A stretch of 64,000 bases of DNA from Litorilinea aerophila (GCF_006569185.2 NZ_VIGC02000003.1:124001-188000); one strand, 5' to 3'; shown: positions 1 through 10,686, counted from the first letter of the stretch. Notes: a model not told the origin generated them from the letters alone. A program made the numbers and translations.

Positions 1-710
1 TTGACGCCGTTGTAGAGCGCGCCCAGGGCGGCGGCGGTGTTGCCGTCCACCAGGATCTTGTCTTCGTTGTAGCCGCTCATGCGGGCCACCCGGTAGGGCT
101 GGTCGTTGACCACGTGTTCCTTGGCATGCTGGTAGGCCCGCATGACCATGTCGTAGTTCATCTCGATGGGCTTGGTCTTGTTGCCGAAGTTCCAGGCCAG
201 GGCGTTGCGGATCTCTTCCAGATCGATCTCCAGTAGGTAGGCCAGGTAGCCCACGTAGACCATGTTGGCCACGTAGTCCCGCAGGTTGAAGGGCAAATCC
301 GCCTGTTTGACCAGCTCCTTCACCGGCATGGGGTAGTACTTCACATCGTGGCGCCGGGCCGCGATGGGCAGGGTATCGTCGTAGAGGATGATCCCGCCCG
401 GGGAGACACTTGCCATGTCCTCCGCCACGGTGGCGCCGTTCATGGCGACCAGCACTTCGATCCCATCCCGCCGGGCCAGGTAGCCATCCTTGCTCAGGCG
501 GACGTTGTACCAGGTGGGCAGGCCCTGGATGTTGCTGGGAAAGAAGTTTTTCCCGGTGACCGGAATTCCCATCTTGAAGAGGGACCGGATCAACACGTTG
601 TTGCTGGTCTGGCTGCCTGAACCGTTGACCGTCGCCACGTTGATGTTGAAGTCGTTGACAACGAGCTCGGTCTTCTGTTCAGACGGAGCCTCTTGCACCA
701 TTACGCTCAT
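1..710 (-). CDS. korA: 2-oxoacid:ferredoxin oxidoreductase, alpha subunit (N-terminal part)
   Basis: Partial gene whose 3' end lies beyond the left edge; 236 codons are visible. The family oxidatively decarboxylates 2-oxoglutarate (or a related 2-oxoacid) to the acyl-CoA with ThDP and passes electrons to ferredoxin, in the cytoplasm with a beta subunit. The start is the ATG at 708-710, preceded by GGAGG at good spacing. Residues 29-38 read NGSGSQTSNN and are followed by VTGKNFFPSN and IQGLPTW, the usual beginning of the gamma domain fused to the alpha (pyrimidine-binding) domain in KorA-type subunits. The beta subunit would be expected just outside the window. Family assignment is confident from motif recognition; the exact 2-oxoacid is inferred. 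Confidence 0.85.
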   Translation of the reverse strand, partial: MSVMVQEAPSEQKTELVVNDFNINVATVNGSGSQTSNNVLIRSLFKMGIPVTGKNFFPSNIQGLPTWYNVRLSKDGYLARRDGIEVLVAMNGATVAEDMASVSPGGIILYDDTLPIAARRHDVKYYPMPVKELVKQADLPFNLRDYVANMVYVGYLAYLLEIDLEEIRNALAWNFGNKTKPIEMNYDMVMRAYQHAKEHVVNDQPYRVARMSGYNEDKILVDGNTAAALGALYNGV

Positions 711-748
711 CGTATTTCCTCCAAAGATTGAAGCAGGCCGTGTAGTTC

Positions 749-758
749 CTCAATTGAG
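749..758. promoter_or_regulatory. palindrome in the korA leader
   Basis: CTCAATTGAG is a perfect 10-bp palindrome about 40 bp upstream of the korA start, in the 193-bp gap between korA and the GntR gene. It could be an operator or chance; nothing else in this gap stood out. Confidence 0.25.
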
Positions 759-903
759 AACACATCGGGAAACGACGGGAAATCGTATGAACAGCGCTGC
801 CCGATGATCTTCCGACCTGAACGCCGGCCCAGATATGGACGCCAAAAGGCATTTTCAGGCCAGCTTCAGGAAAGAAATCCATCGAAGACATCAGCGTTGT
901 AAC

Positions 904-1620
904 CTAAGACGGGGCCGCGGCGTCCGCGGCCAGGGGCACACGCCGGGTTTCAATGGAGATGCCCCGTTTGCTCAACAGCCCCATGTGGTCGATGAGCAGC
1001 TGCTTGCCCAGGGGAATGTCCCCCGCCTGGATGGCGTCCACAATCCGCTCGTGGTAGTCCCACACCTCCTGGAGATAGGGGTAGTCCGCATAGGTGTTCA
1101 GCTCCACCGCCTCGTAGGCATCCCAGTACGCCTCCAACAGGCCCACCACAAAAGGGTTGTGGAGGCGCCGGAAGATGGTCAGGTGAAGTTCGCGATGTTC
1201 CGGATAGGGGATCTGGATGCGCTGCTGGTTCAACTTGGCCTTGGCCGTGTTGACCAGTTCTCGGAGGTAGGCCTTGTCCTCGTCGGTTAGGGAAGTCACC
1301 GCCTCTTCCCAATAGGCGGTTTCCAGATGGGCGCGCAGGCTGCTGAAGGCATCGAAGTGACGGCGGTCCAGGGCGAGGGCAACCAGCAGGCTGAGGCGTA
1401 CCGGCGGCAGAAAGCGGTATTCCATGCGGGTAATGCCCCGACGAGGGCTGGCTTCCACCAGGCCCAACATGCGGGCCACTTCCAACTGCTCCCGCAGTTT
1501 GCCCACGCTGATGCCGATCTGGGTGCTCAGCTCGGCCAGCGGAGGGAGCCGGTCTCCCGGCGCAAATTCCTGCTCCACCAGATAGCGCAGGAATTCAGAG
1601 TCGATCAACGTCTGTAACAT
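904..1620 (-). CDS. GntR-family transcriptional regulator (FCD type)
   Basis: DNA-binding repressor or activator with an N-terminal winged helix (about residues 1-65: PGDRLPPLAELSTQIGIS, then VGKLREQLEVARMLGLVE) and a C-terminal all-helical FCD ligand domain. The FCD domain has the Asp/His metal-site pattern expected of the family (PEHRELHLTIFRRLHNPFV, then DYHERIVDAI and LLIDHM). FCD regulators typically sense small carboxylic acids or sugar acids. An in-frame TTG at 1647 would extend the protein by nine residues, but the ATG at 1620 has AAGGA at better spacing, so it is preferred (238 aa). The gene has its own strong promoter with a palindrome at the expected transcription start, which suggests autoregulation. 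It stands alone, divergent from nothing obvious; its target may be korA or the M20/cupin genes, but this is not shown. Confidence 0.88.
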   Translation of the reverse strand: MLQTLIDSEFLRYLVEQEFAPGDRLPPLAELSTQIGISVGKLREQLEVARMLGLVEASPRRGITRMEYRFLPPVRLSLLVALALDRRHFDAFSSLRAHLETAYWEEAVTSLTDEDKAYLRELVNTAKAKLNQQRIQIPYPEHRELHLTIFRRLHNPFVVGLLEAYWDAYEAVELNTYADYPYLQEVWDYHERIVDAIQAGDIPLGKQLLIDHMGLLSKRGISIETRRVPLAADAAAPS

Positions 1621-1651
1621 GAAGGCGGCATCCTTGCCTGGGGGCAATCAT

Positions 1652-1672
1652 CCAATTAATCAGATTAATCGG
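1652..1672. promoter_or_regulatory. candidate operator of the GntR/FCD gene
   Basis: A 21-bp imperfect palindrome whose core is two ATTAAT blocks (1655-1660 and 1664-1669) three bp apart, flanked by CC and GG. It lies immediately downstream of the -10 box, over the predicted transcription start, a classic repressor position. Confidence 0.55.
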
Positions 1673-1701
1673 AATATATCACATTTTGCCCAGGAAGTCA
1701 A
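1673..1701 (-). promoter_or_regulatory. promoter of the GntR/FCD gene
   Basis: On the minus strand the sequence reads TTGACT (1701-1696), 17 bp, TATATT (1678-1673), a near-consensus housekeeping sigma promoter about 50 bp before the ATG at 1620. Confidence 0.65.
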
Positions 1702-1761
1702 TTTTTCACCCGGCTTGCGCGTCTTTTTGAACCCACGCAAAGAAGGGGCGATATCGTCAGC

Positions 1762-1925
<164 letters not shown>

Positions 1926-1937
1926 GAGGTCGCCACA

Positions 1938-2042
1938 CCCGGGCGGGTGAAAGGACGGCGACGGATCCGGTAGGGGCGGGCCCCCGTGCCCGCCCGATGT
2001 CACCAGCCCCAGATCGGTAAAGGGAAGGCGACGGCTGCGCAG
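1938..2042 (+). repeat. 105-bp direct repeat, copy 2
   Basis: Second copy of the repeat at 1762, differing at two bases. It is followed at 2051-2070 by another cassette, GGGCGAAAAA/TTTTTCGTCC, whose edge CTACGAAGG runs into the end of the cupin gene. Confidence 0.9.
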
Positions 2043-2070
2043 GTCGAAATGGGCGAAAAATTTTTCGTCC

Positions 2071-2412
2071 CTACGAAGGAGGGGCCGGCGCAATCACCGT
2101 CAGGAAGGTCAGCCGTTCCTGGCCGTCATTCTCCACCCCGTGGGGAACGCCCGCCGGCGCCAGAATCAGCTCGCCGGGACCACAGCGCCGGCGACTGTCG
2201 CCCACGGTGAAGGTGCCTTCGCCTTCCAACACCAGGTAGAACTTGTCCTGGTCCGCGTGGTCGTGGAGGGGCTGGGCCTGACCTGGGGCCAGGCAGTTCA
2301 GCCCGGCCAGCAGCCGCTCGCTCTGGAAAAAGGTGTGTTTGAAGGGCTTCTCCGGCCGAACCTGGGCGTGATCCAGGGGCCGCACGAAATATCCTTCGCG
2401 CTTTTCTCTCAT
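2071..2412 (-). CDS. small cupin-domain protein
   Basis: Single-domain cupin of 113 aa, a beta-barrel that normally binds a metal and acts as a small enzyme or a ligand sensor. Cupin motif 1 is seen as PLHDHADQDKFYLVLEGEG (two His present; the usual Glu is replaced) and motif 2 as GELILAPAGVPHGVEN, an exact match to G-x5-P-x-G-x2-H-x3-N. The start is the ATG at 2412 behind AGGAGGGGAG; longer upstream reading would overlap the M20 gene and is rejected. It lies 26 bp downstream of the M20 amidohydrolase and is probably co-transcribed. The last codon and stop (TCG TAG) fall inside the conserved edge of an intergenic hairpin cassette. The substrate is unknown. Confidence 0.85.
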   Translation of the reverse strand: MREKREGYFVRPLDHAQVRPEKPFKHTFFQSERLLAGLNCLAPGQAQPLHDHADQDKFYLVLEGEGTFTVGDSRRRCGPGELILAPAGVPHGVENDGQERLTFLTVIAPAPPS

Positions 2413-2438
2413 GGTCTCCCCTCCTGGGGGCGGTCCAC

Positions 2439-3656
2439 TCAAGTGGCCGATGCCTGCCTGCGCTTCAGGTAAGTGACGGCGGCGCCGGCCAGCAGGGCCA
2501 CGCCGGTGGGCAGCATCCGTTCGTCGAAGTCGAAGGTGGGGCTGTGGTGGGGACTGTTGGGCGGGCCGGACGGATCCCAGGCGCCCACCAGGATAAAGCA
2601 GCCGGGCGCCCGGTTCAGAAATTCGGAGACGTCCTCTGCCACCATCATGGGGGTGATCTGGGTGACCTGCTCGGCGCCCACGATCTGGGCGGCCACCTCC
2701 TGCATGAGCTGCGCGCCCGCCTCGCTGTTGACCGTGGCCGGCACCTGGGCCGAAAAGCTCAGCTCGCAGGTGGCGCCAAAGGCCGCGCAGATGCCCTCCG
2801 CCACCTCCTGCATCCGCTCTTTGAGCTGGGCATCCACCGCCGGGTCGAAGCTGCGGATGGTCCCGGTCAGCTCGGCTCGGGGCGAGATGACGTTGTAGGC
2901 ATCGCCGCTGCGGAAAGTCCCCACGCTGAGGACGGCTGTCTGGGTGGGGTCGATGTTGCGGGCCACGATGCTCTGCCAGGCCACCACGATCTGGCTGGCC
3001 ACCAGGGTGGCGTCGATGGTGTCGTGGGGGGTGGCGCCGTGGCCGCCCCGGCCGTGGACCACCAGGCGGAACATGCCCGCGCTGGCCCACAGGGGACCGG
3101 CCTGGGCCACCACCTGGTTGAGGGGCAGGCGGCTCCACAGGTGCAGCCCGAAGGTGGCCTCTGGCCGGGGGTTCTCCAGCGCGCCCTCTTCGATCATGGC
3201 CAGGGCGCCTCCCATCCCTTCCTCTGCCGGCTGGAAGGCCAGTTTGACCCGGCCGGCCAGGTGGCGGCGCTGGTTGACCAGCACCTGGGCCACGCCCATG
3301 CCGATGGCGGTGTGGCCGTCGTGGCCACAGGCGTGCATCACCCCGTCGTGGCGGGAGCGGTAGGGGACGTCGTTTTCCTCCTGGATGGGCAGGGCGTCCA
3401 TATCGAAGCGCAGCAGCACGGTGGGCGCGTCGTCGGGCAGATCCTCCCCCTCGATGACGGCTACCACGCCAGTTTTACCCACGCCGGTGCTCACCTCCAG
3501 GCCCAGGCTGCGCAGGTGGTCGGCCACAATGCCGGCGGTGCGGACTTCCTGGAAGCCTATCTCCGGATGGCTGTGGAAGTCCCGGCGCCAGTGGACCAGT
3601 TGAGGAAAGAGGGCCTCTGCTTCTTGCCGAATTTGGGCGATGATTTCATCGGTCAT
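2439..3656 (-). CDS. M20-family amidohydrolase (N-acyl-amino-acid hydrolase type)
   Basis: A 405-aa metal-dependent hydrolase of the M20D/hippurate-hydrolase group (AmaA, HipO, IAA-amino-acid hydrolases), which removes acyl groups from N-acyl amino acids. Visible signatures are WRRDFHSHPEIGFQE near the N terminus, RFDMDALPIQE, the metal-binding HACGHDGHTA around residue 110, PAEEGMGGA with the catalytic Glu, and VAEDVSEF near the C terminus. Length is normal for the family. The ATG at 3656 is preceded by AAGGATAGCCC and sits 3 bp after the helicase stop, so translation is probably coupled; the cupin gene follows. No signal peptide is visible, so it is cytoplasmic. The true substrate cannot be read from the sequence. 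Confidence 0.9.
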   Translation of the reverse strand: MTDEIIAQIRQEAEALFPQLVHWRRDFHSHPEIGFQEVRTAGIVADHLRSLGLEVSTGVGKTGVVAVIEGEDLPDDAPTVLLRFDMDALPIQEENDVPYRSRHDGVMHACGHDGHTAIGMGVAQVLVNQRRHLAGRVKLAFQPAEEGMGGALAMIEEGALENPRPEATFGLHLWSRLPLNQVVAQAGPLWASAGMFRLVVHGRGGHGATPHDTIDATLVASQIVVAWQSIVARNIDPTQTAVLSVGTFRSGDAYNVISPRAELTGTIRSFDPAVDAQLKERMQEVAEGICAAFGATCELSFSAQVPATVNSEAGAQLMQEVAAQIVGAEQVTQITPMMVAEDVSEFLNRAPGCFILVGAWDPSGPPNSPHHSPTFDFDERMLPTGVALLAGAAVTYLKRRQASAT

Positions 3657-3659
3657 GGG

Positions 3660-5609
<1,950 letters not shown>

Positions 5610-5646
5610 GGTTGCGTGGATACCGTCTTTTCCCAGTGTTTCCAGC

Positions 5647-5808
5647 GTAGAAGTCGCTCTACATGAGACCGTGGCCGGCCTTGGGCCGATGATTTCAATC
5701 ATCGGCTGGCACACCCCCAGTGCGTTGAAATGCACTCCACGGGGCGGATGGTGCCCGGCTTGAATCCGTTCTCAACGGATTTCCGGCCCCAGCGAAGCAT
5801 TGAAATGC
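5647..5808. repeat. array of short hairpins
   Basis: Five small palindromes lie in the 216-bp gap between the AAA ATPase and SNF2 genes: GTAGA/TCTAC (5647-5662), GCCGATGA/TCATCGGC (5685-5706), AGTGC/GCACT (5719-5736), AATCCGTT/AACGGATT (5763-5781) and GCATT/AATGC (5797-5808). Three of the loops contain TTGAAA or its complement. Similar arrays lie at 10755-10799 and 63273-63376. Confidence 0.7.
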
Positions 5809-5825
5809 CTCGTTGTCGGGCTGCC

Positions 5826-7334
5826 CTACCCAAACGGACGCCGGGAGGAGGCCGGCCGGGCCCGCTGCCGGGCCCAGGCCCGCAGGGCGTCGATCTCCTC
5901 CTGCATCATCTGGCTCAGGGGCACCGTCTCCTGGAGCACGTCCAGCAGGTCGGTGGTTTCCAGGGGGCGGTTCTTGTCAAAGGCCTCGTAGAGGCCGGCG
6001 ATCACCGCCTGTTCAATCTCAGCGCCGGAAAGGCCGTCGGAGGCCATGGCCAGGCTGTGCAGGTCAAACTGCTCGGGATCCCGGTTGCGTTTGCGCAGGT
6101 GGATCTTCCAGATTTCCCGGCGTTCTTCGATGTCCGGCAGGTCCACGAAGAAGATTTCGTCGAAACGGCCCTTGCGCACCAGCTCGGGCGGAAGCTGCTC
6201 CACGCTGTTGGCGGTGGCGATGACAAAGACCGGCGCCTGCTTCTCCTGGAGCCAGGTGATGAAGCTGCCGAAAACCCGGGCCGCGGTGCCGGCGTCGCTC
6301 ACGTTGCTGGAGCCCACGCCCGAAAAGCCCTTCTCGATTTCGTCCACCCACAGCACCACCGGCGCGATGCTCTCGGCCACCCGGATGGCGTTGCGCAGGT
6401 TTTCTTCGCTGGAGCCCACCAGCGAGGAGAAGAGCCGGCCCACGTCCAGCCGCAGCAGGGGCAGCCGCCAGGAGTTGGCCACCGATTTGGCCACCAGGGA
6501 TTTGCCGCAGCCCTGGACGCCCACCAGGAGGATGCCCTTGGGCTCGGGCAGGCCGAAGGCCCGGGCCTCGTCGCTGAAGGCCCGCACCCGCTTGCGCAGC
6601 CACTCCTTGAGCACATCCAGGCCGCCCACATTGGCCAGGCGTTCTTCGCTGGCGTAGAACTCCAGCAGCCCGCTCTTGCGGATGATCTGCTGCTTCTCTG
6701 CCGTCACCGCCTCGATGGCGTCGCCGTCCAGGCGCCCGCCGGCCTGGACCACGGCCTTGGCCACCGCGTTGGCCGCCTCCTGTTCGGTCAGGCCCAGGCA
6801 GGCCTGGATCAGCCGGCCCCGCTGGCGGCGGTCCAGGGATACCTCCACCGCCTCGTGCTGCTCCAGGCTGGCGATGATCTGGTCCAGCATCTGGCCCAGT
6901 TGCTCGGCGGTGGGCAGGTTGAAGTCCACCACCGTGATCTCCTTCTCCAGCTCCGGCGGGATCTTGAGCACCGGCCCCAGCAGGATCACCGTCTTGGGGC
7001 TGGCTTCCAGGCCGAAGGCCACCTCCCGCAGGCGGCGCACCACCGCGGCATCCCGCAGGAAGGGGTGGAAATCCCGCAGCACCCAGATGCCCGGCTCAGG
7101 ATCCTCCAGGATGGCAGCCAGCAGGGTGAGGGGATCCCGTTTGCTGCTGTCGAAGCGGTCCGGCAGGGCCGGGTTGTGGATGCCGGTGGTGACGCTCCAG
7201 ACCAGGAGGCGTTTTCGCTGTTGTTGGGCCAGCCGGTCAATGGTGGCCAGCGCCCGCTTCTCCTCGGGTGTCACCACCCAGAGGAGCGGGTAGCGGGCGC
7301 GGATGTAGACGTCCAGTTCGGTTTGCATGGCCAT
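5826..7334 (-). CDS. Ycf46-like AAA+ ATPase
   Basis: A 502-aa protein with an N-terminal region typical of Ycf46 (start [20 protein letters not shown], about 250 residues, no ATP motifs) and a C-terminal AAA+ module: Walker A GVQGCGKS, Walker [13 protein letters not shown], sensor-1 [13 protein letters not shown], arginine-finger region [12 protein letters not shown], and sensor-2 [11 protein letters not shown]. Ycf46 proteins are known from plastids and cyanobacteria and occur in other bacteria; their function is poorly defined, with a link to carbon metabolism proposed in cyanobacteria. The ATG at 7334 follows the HAD gene by 12 bp, so the two are likely co-transcribed. The C-terminal tail is Arg-rich. 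Architecture is sure; role is not. Confidence 0.85.
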   Translation of the reverse strand: MAMQTELDVYIRARYPLLWVVTPEEKRALATIDRLAQQQRKRLLVWSVTTGIHNPALPDRFDSSKRDPLTLLAAILEDPEPGIWVLRDFHPFLRDAAVVRRLREVAFGLEASPKTVILLGPVLKIPPELEKEITVVDFNLPTAEQLGQMLDQIIASLEQHEAVEVSLDRRQRGRLIQACLGLTEQEAANAVAKAVVQAGGRLDGDAIEAVTAEKQQIIRKSGLLEFYASEERLANVGGLDVLKEWLRKRVRAFSDEARAFGLPEPKGILLVGVQGCGKSLVAKSVANSWRLPLLRLDVGRLFSSLVGSSEENLRNAIRVAESIAPVVLWVDEIEKGFSGVGSSNVSDAGTAARVFGSFITWLQEKQAPVFVIATANSVEQLPPELVRKGRFDEIFFVDLPDIEERREIWKIHLRKRNRDPEQFDLHSLAMASDGLSGAEIEQAVIAGLYEAFDKNRPLETTDLLDVLQETVPLSQMMQEEIDALRAWARQRARPASSRRPFG

Positions 7335-7350
7335 GGGCGGAGGCCCCTAC
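7335..7350. repeat. possible minimal hairpin cassette at the HAD stop codon
   Basis: GGGC-ggag-GCCC followed by CTAC, filling the HAD-AAA junction; the CTA is the HAD stop (TAG) on the minus strand. It resembles the cassettes at 2051 and 25864 but has only a 4-bp stem. Confidence 0.3.
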
Positions 7351-8192
7351 GCGTCGGCCTCCTTGAAACGCGCCAACAGTTCTGGCAGCCCTTCCAGGAT
7401 GAAATCGGGTTTGGGCTCGATGGTCTCGTACTGCTCCCGGGTGGTGACGCCGGTGAGCACGCCCACCGTGGGCATGCCCAGCCGGATGGCGCCCACGATG
7501 TCGGTTTCGTAGCGGTCGCCCACCATCAGGGTCTCTTCGGGTTGGGTGCCCACCTTGCGCATGGCCTGCTGGAACATGCCCGGGTAGGGCTTGCCCACGA
7601 ATTCGGGTTCCACATCGGTGGCCTGGGCCAGCAGGGCGATGAGGCTGCCGGTGCCGGGCACCTGGCCCCGTTCGGTGGGCAGGGTGGGATCCGGGTTGGT
7701 GGCCACGAAGCGGGCGCCATTGCGGATGGCCAGGGTCATGTCGGCCAGCTTTTCGTAGGTCAGGCCGAAGAAGATGCTAGCCACGGCAATCTCAGCCTGG
7801 AACGGGTCGTCCACCAGCTGAAAGCCCTTGTCGGCCAGGGCCTGGCGCAGGGAGGCTTCCCCCATCATGATCACCCGGGCGCCCGGCCGGGCCTGCTCGG
7901 CCAGCCAGTTGGCCGTGGCTTCGGCGCTGCCCAGGATGCGCTGGGGCGGGACCTGGATGTTCATCCCGGCCAGCTTTTCGGAAAAGGTCTGGGAGGTGCG
8001 GCTCGAGTTGTTGGTGACGCAGAGCCACTGGCGCCCGGTCTGGTCCAGATAATCCAGGAGCTCCTGGACGCCGGGCAGGGGGCGGTTGCCCACGTAGAGC
8101 ACCCCGTCCATGTCCAGCAGAACGGCCCGGACCCGGCGCAATTTTTCCACGTTATCGGCCGGATTGCCGGCCTGTTCGGTCAAAGTCTCCAT
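7347..8192 (-). CDS. HAD-superfamily hydrolase, subfamily IIA (NagD-like phosphatase)
   Basis: A 281-aa cytoplasmic sugar-phosphate or nucleotide phosphatase of the NagD/4-nitrophenylphosphatase group. HAD motif I is DMDGVLYVG (nucleophile and acid/base Asp), motif II TNNSS, motif III lysine in [10 protein letters not shown], and motif [10 protein letters not shown]; the type-IIA cap lies between motifs II and III. Length is typical. A GTG at 8201 is also in frame, but the ATG at 8192 is spaced 8 bp from GGAG and is preferred. The AAA ATPase follows after 12 bp. The physiological substrate is unknown. Confidence 0.9.
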   Translation of the reverse strand: METLTEQAGNPADNVEKLRRVRAVLLDMDGVLYVGNRPLPGVQELLDYLDQTGRQWLCVTNNSSRTSQTFSEKLAGMNIQVPPQRILGSAEATANWLAEQARPGARVIMMGEASLRQALADKGFQLVDDPFQAEIAVASIFFGLTYEKLADMTLAIRNGARFVATNPDPTLPTERGQVPGTGSLIALLAQATDVEPEFVGKPYPGMFQQAMRKVGTQPEETLMVGDRYETDIVGAIRLGMPTVGVLTGVTTREQYETIEPKPDFILEGLPELLARFKEADA

Positions 8193-8339
8193 CCATTTCA
8201 CTCCGTTGGGCTGCCTTTGGATTCATTTTGGCGAGTCTGTCCCGGATGTCTGGGGGGATGCCGCGGCCGGAGGGCACCCGGGCAAGCGGTACCCTACCCC
8301 CGTGCGGGAGGACAGACTTTCTCTCTGCATGGCCCGGCC

Positions 8340-8348
8340 ATTATAGCA
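8340..8348 (-). promoter_or_regulatory. possible extended -10 element upstream of the HAD gene
   Basis: The minus strand reads TGCTATAAT, a TGn-extended -10 box, about 150 bp before the HAD start; no good -35 is seen. It overlaps the last codons and stop of the small membrane protein gene. Confidence 0.35.
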
Positions 8349-8571
8349 TAGCATCCTCTTCCTCTTCCCAATCCCGCTCCACGTCCACGGCGGCGGTGGC
8401 CACGGCCCAACTGACCGCGAACCAGACACCGCCGCCGATGAGCAGGGCCATGGCGATATTGGCCGGGTGAAGGGGGACATTGCCCCGCACGATCCCCACC
8501 ACGGTGAGGGCAAGCCCCAGCACGCCAAAGACCAACCCCACCTTCAACGGAGTGGACAGATATTTGGGCAT
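8341..8571 (-). CDS. small two-helix membrane protein of unknown function
   Basis: A 76-aa protein with two predicted transmembrane segments, VGLVFGVLGLALTVVGIV (residues 11-28) and IAMALLIGGGVWFAVSWAVA (about 39-58), and an acidic tail (ERDWEEEEDAML). I do not recognise a family. It starts at an ATG at 8571 and lies 148 bp upstream of the HAD gene on the same strand. Codon use matches its neighbours and the hydrophobic pattern is coherent, so it looks real, but it has no homology support from the sequence alone. Confidence 0.6.
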   Translation of the reverse strand: MPKYLSTPLKVGLVFGVLGLALTVVGIVRGNVPLHPANIAMALLIGGGVWFAVSWAVATAAVDVERDWEEEEDAML

Positions 8572-8606
8572 GGATCACTCCTGACTCTACTGAAGAAACC
8601 ACAGAT

Positions 8607-8731
8607 GGCTCTACTGCACAAAGGTCAACTGAGGACGCTGCCCCACGCAGATGAACGCTGATTCAGGTTACTCTCTCCTGCATTTCTTTGCGCCTTTGCG
8701 TTCCAAAATGCCCTTTTTGCAGGGGAGTCAC
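8607..8731 (+). repeat. dispersed intergenic repeat, copy A
   Basis: First of three related intergenic blocks (others at 33013 and 47631). Shared landmarks are CTCTACTGC, GGACGCTG, CCCACGCAGATGAACG, CTCTCCTG, and a TTTGCGCC unit. The region 8572-8863 otherwise holds only a hairpin near the recJ end. Confidence 0.85.
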
Positions 8732-8781
8732 AGCTTTCACAGATGAACACGGCTTCCGTCCCTCACGACTGTTTCCACTTG

Positions 8782-8846
8782 CGGAGTGAGCATCCTCTGA
8801 TGCGACGGCGTCCCGTCTGGGTCGGCATCTGAGGATGCCGACTCCG
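8782..8846. terminator. long hairpin at the 3' end of recJ
   Basis: Arms CGGAGT..GCATCCTC.GATGC and its complement (8782-8805 and 8821-8846) pair over about 25 bp with a few mismatches, beginning 17 bp past the recJ stop. There is no clear T-run, so it may be a repeat element rather than a true terminator. Confidence 0.45.
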
Positions 8847-8863
8847 CGTCGTCTGTCTTTTGG

Positions 8864-10597
8864 CTAACAGGCGGGACGTAAGTCCTGCACATTCAACTGC
8901 AGGCGCTGGCGCCCCTGCCACTCGTTGGCCTCCAGGTGGAAGACCAGATCCACCCGGCTGCCTTCGGAGAGATGGTCGGCCCACGCACCCTGGTGGAAGG
9001 CGATGGCATCCAGCACCGGCCCATGGGCATCCCGGTCTACGATCAGGCGGAGGTGCTTGCCCTCGCCCACGGTCCGGGCTTCCCGCACCCGCACCTGACG
9101 GCAGAGCAGCAGGGGCGGCGGGTTGTCCTGGCCGGTGGGCTCCAGGCGGGCGAACTGCTGCTGCAGCCCCCAGTTGAGCTCGTCGAAGGGAACGTCCGCG
9201 TCGATCCAGAGGGTGGGGCGCAATTGGGCGGGCTCGGGCAGCTCCCGCCGGGCCACTTCCTGGAGGGCCTCGGCCAGCTCGGGAAGCCGGGACGTGGCCA
9301 CGGTGAAACCGGCGGCCAGGCTGTGTCCGCCATGGCGCACCAGCAGCGGGCTGACCTCGTCCAGCGCGCGGCTGATGTCGAACTCGGGGATGCTGCGTGC
9401 ACTGCCCCGGGACTCCGCCTCGCCCTGTTCAATGACCACCGCGGGACGGTAGAAGCGCTCGGTGAGCTTGCCCGCCACCAGCCCCACGATGCCCGCAGGA
9501 ATGTGGGGGCTCTGGACCAACAGCAGGGACGGATCCTGGGCCAGCTGGGGAGCCAGTTGGGCTTCAGCCTCGGCCTCGGCGCTGACCGTCAGGTTGCGTC
9601 GCCGCTGGTTCAGTGCTTCCAGTTCGGCGGCCAGGGTGTAGGCCTCGGTGGGATCGCCTGTGCGCAGCAGGCGGTAGGCTGTCCGGGCGTGGGTGAGCCG
9701 GCCGGCCGCGTTGATGCGGGGCGCCAGGCGGAAGGCGATGGTGGTGGCATCCACCGTGCCGGGGCGGAGGTCGGCAAACTGGAGCAGGGAAGCCATGCCC
9801 GGGCGCTGGGCCTGGTTGAGCTGTACCAGCCCCCGGCGCACCAGAGAGCGGTTCTCCCCCAGGAGGGGCATCATGTCGGCCACGGTGCCCAGGGCCACCA
9901 GGTCCAGCAGGCTGGCCTCCATCTCCAGGGCCTGATCCGGGCGGAGGGGGCTCCAACCCTGTTGGGCCACAGCCCGGAGCACAGCCTGGGCCAGGCGATA
10001 GGCCACGCCCACGCCGGCCAGCTGGGTGGCTCCCTGGCGACATTCCCGGCGGGGGTTGATGACAGCCAGCGCAGGCGGAAGCTGGGGGCCCAGGGAGTGG
10101 TGATCGGTGATGATCACGTCCAGCCCTCGTGCCACCGCATGGGCCACCTCGTGGACGCTGCGGATGCCGCAGTCCACCGTGACCAGCAGGCGCGCCTTGG
10201 CCGCGATGGCATCGATGGCCTCCAGGTTGAGGCCGTAGCCCTCGTCCACCCGGTCGGGAATGTAGGGGCCCACCCGGCCGCCGGCCATCTGCAGGGCGGT
10301 GACCAGCAGCGCGGTGGCCGAGACGCCGTCGGCGTCGAAGTCGCCGTAGACGCAGATGATTTCGCCGGCCTCGATGGCCCGTACAATGCGGTGGACCGCG
10401 GGCGCCATGTCCGGCAGGCGGAAGGGATTTTCCACCACCGCGTCGGCGTCGGTCAGAAAAGCGCGCACTTCGTCGGGCGTGCGCAGGCCCCGGTTGTAGA
10501 GGACCTGGGCCAGGATCGGGTGTTCGGGAACGGCGTCCAGAAAGGTAGGCGGGGCCGGTTCAAAGAGTTTCCAGTTCTTGGCTTGCGCCGGAGTCAT
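8864..10597 (-). CDS. recJ: single-stranded-DNA-specific exonuclease RecJ
   Basis: A 577-aa 5'-3' ssDNA exonuclease of the DHH family, used in recombination and mismatch or base-excision repair. Motifs seen: VYGDFDADGVSATALL (motif I, metal Asp residues), VDCGIRS, TDHHSLG (the DHH box), and in the DHHA1 domain RHGGHSLAAGFTV; the C-terminal OB-like domain ends LQLNVQDL. Reading is open to a GTG at 10648, but the ATG at 10597 has GGAAG upstream and the protein then begins MTPAQAKNWKLF, as in other RecJ. Length is normal. Cytoplasmic. It stands between addA and a repeat region and has its own promoter. Confidence 0.93.
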   Translation of the reverse strand: MTPAQAKNWKLFEPAPPTFLDAVPEHPILAQVLYNRGLRTPDEVRAFLTDADAVVENPFRLPDMAPAVHRIVRAIEAGEIICVYGDFDADGVSATALLVTALQMAGGRVGPYIPDRVDEGYGLNLEAIDAIAAKARLLVTVDCGIRSVHEVAHAVARGLDVIITDHHSLGPQLPPALAVINPRRECRQGATQLAGVGVAYRLAQAVLRAVAQQGWSPLRPDQALEMEASLLDLVALGTVADMMPLLGENRSLVRRGLVQLNQAQRPGMASLLQFADLRPGTVDATTIAFRLAPRINAAGRLTHARTAYRLLRTGDPTEAYTLAAELEALNQRRRNLTVSAEAEAEAQLAPQLAQDPSLLLVQSPHIPAGIVGLVAGKLTERFYRPAVVIEQGEAESRGSARSIPEFDISRALDEVSPLLVRHGGHSLAAGFTVATSRLPELAEALQEVARRELPEPAQLRPTLWIDADVPFDELNWGLQQQFARLEPTGQDNPPPLLLCRQVRVREARTVGEGKHLRLIVDRDAHGPVLDAIAFHQGAWADHLSEGSRVDLVFHLEANEWQGRQRLQLNVQDLRPAC

Positions 10598-10686
10598 GCC
10601 ACGCTTCTTCCCGCGGGAACTGACACAGCCCGGCGCAGGTCGGTCCACGGAGCCGGGCTGTGGGGCGTGTCGTCGTTCATCCCCCG

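Noticed and set aside
5730-8351. 873-codon plus-strand open frame
   Set aside because: Antisense shadow of the AAA ATPase and HAD genes, same composition artefact.
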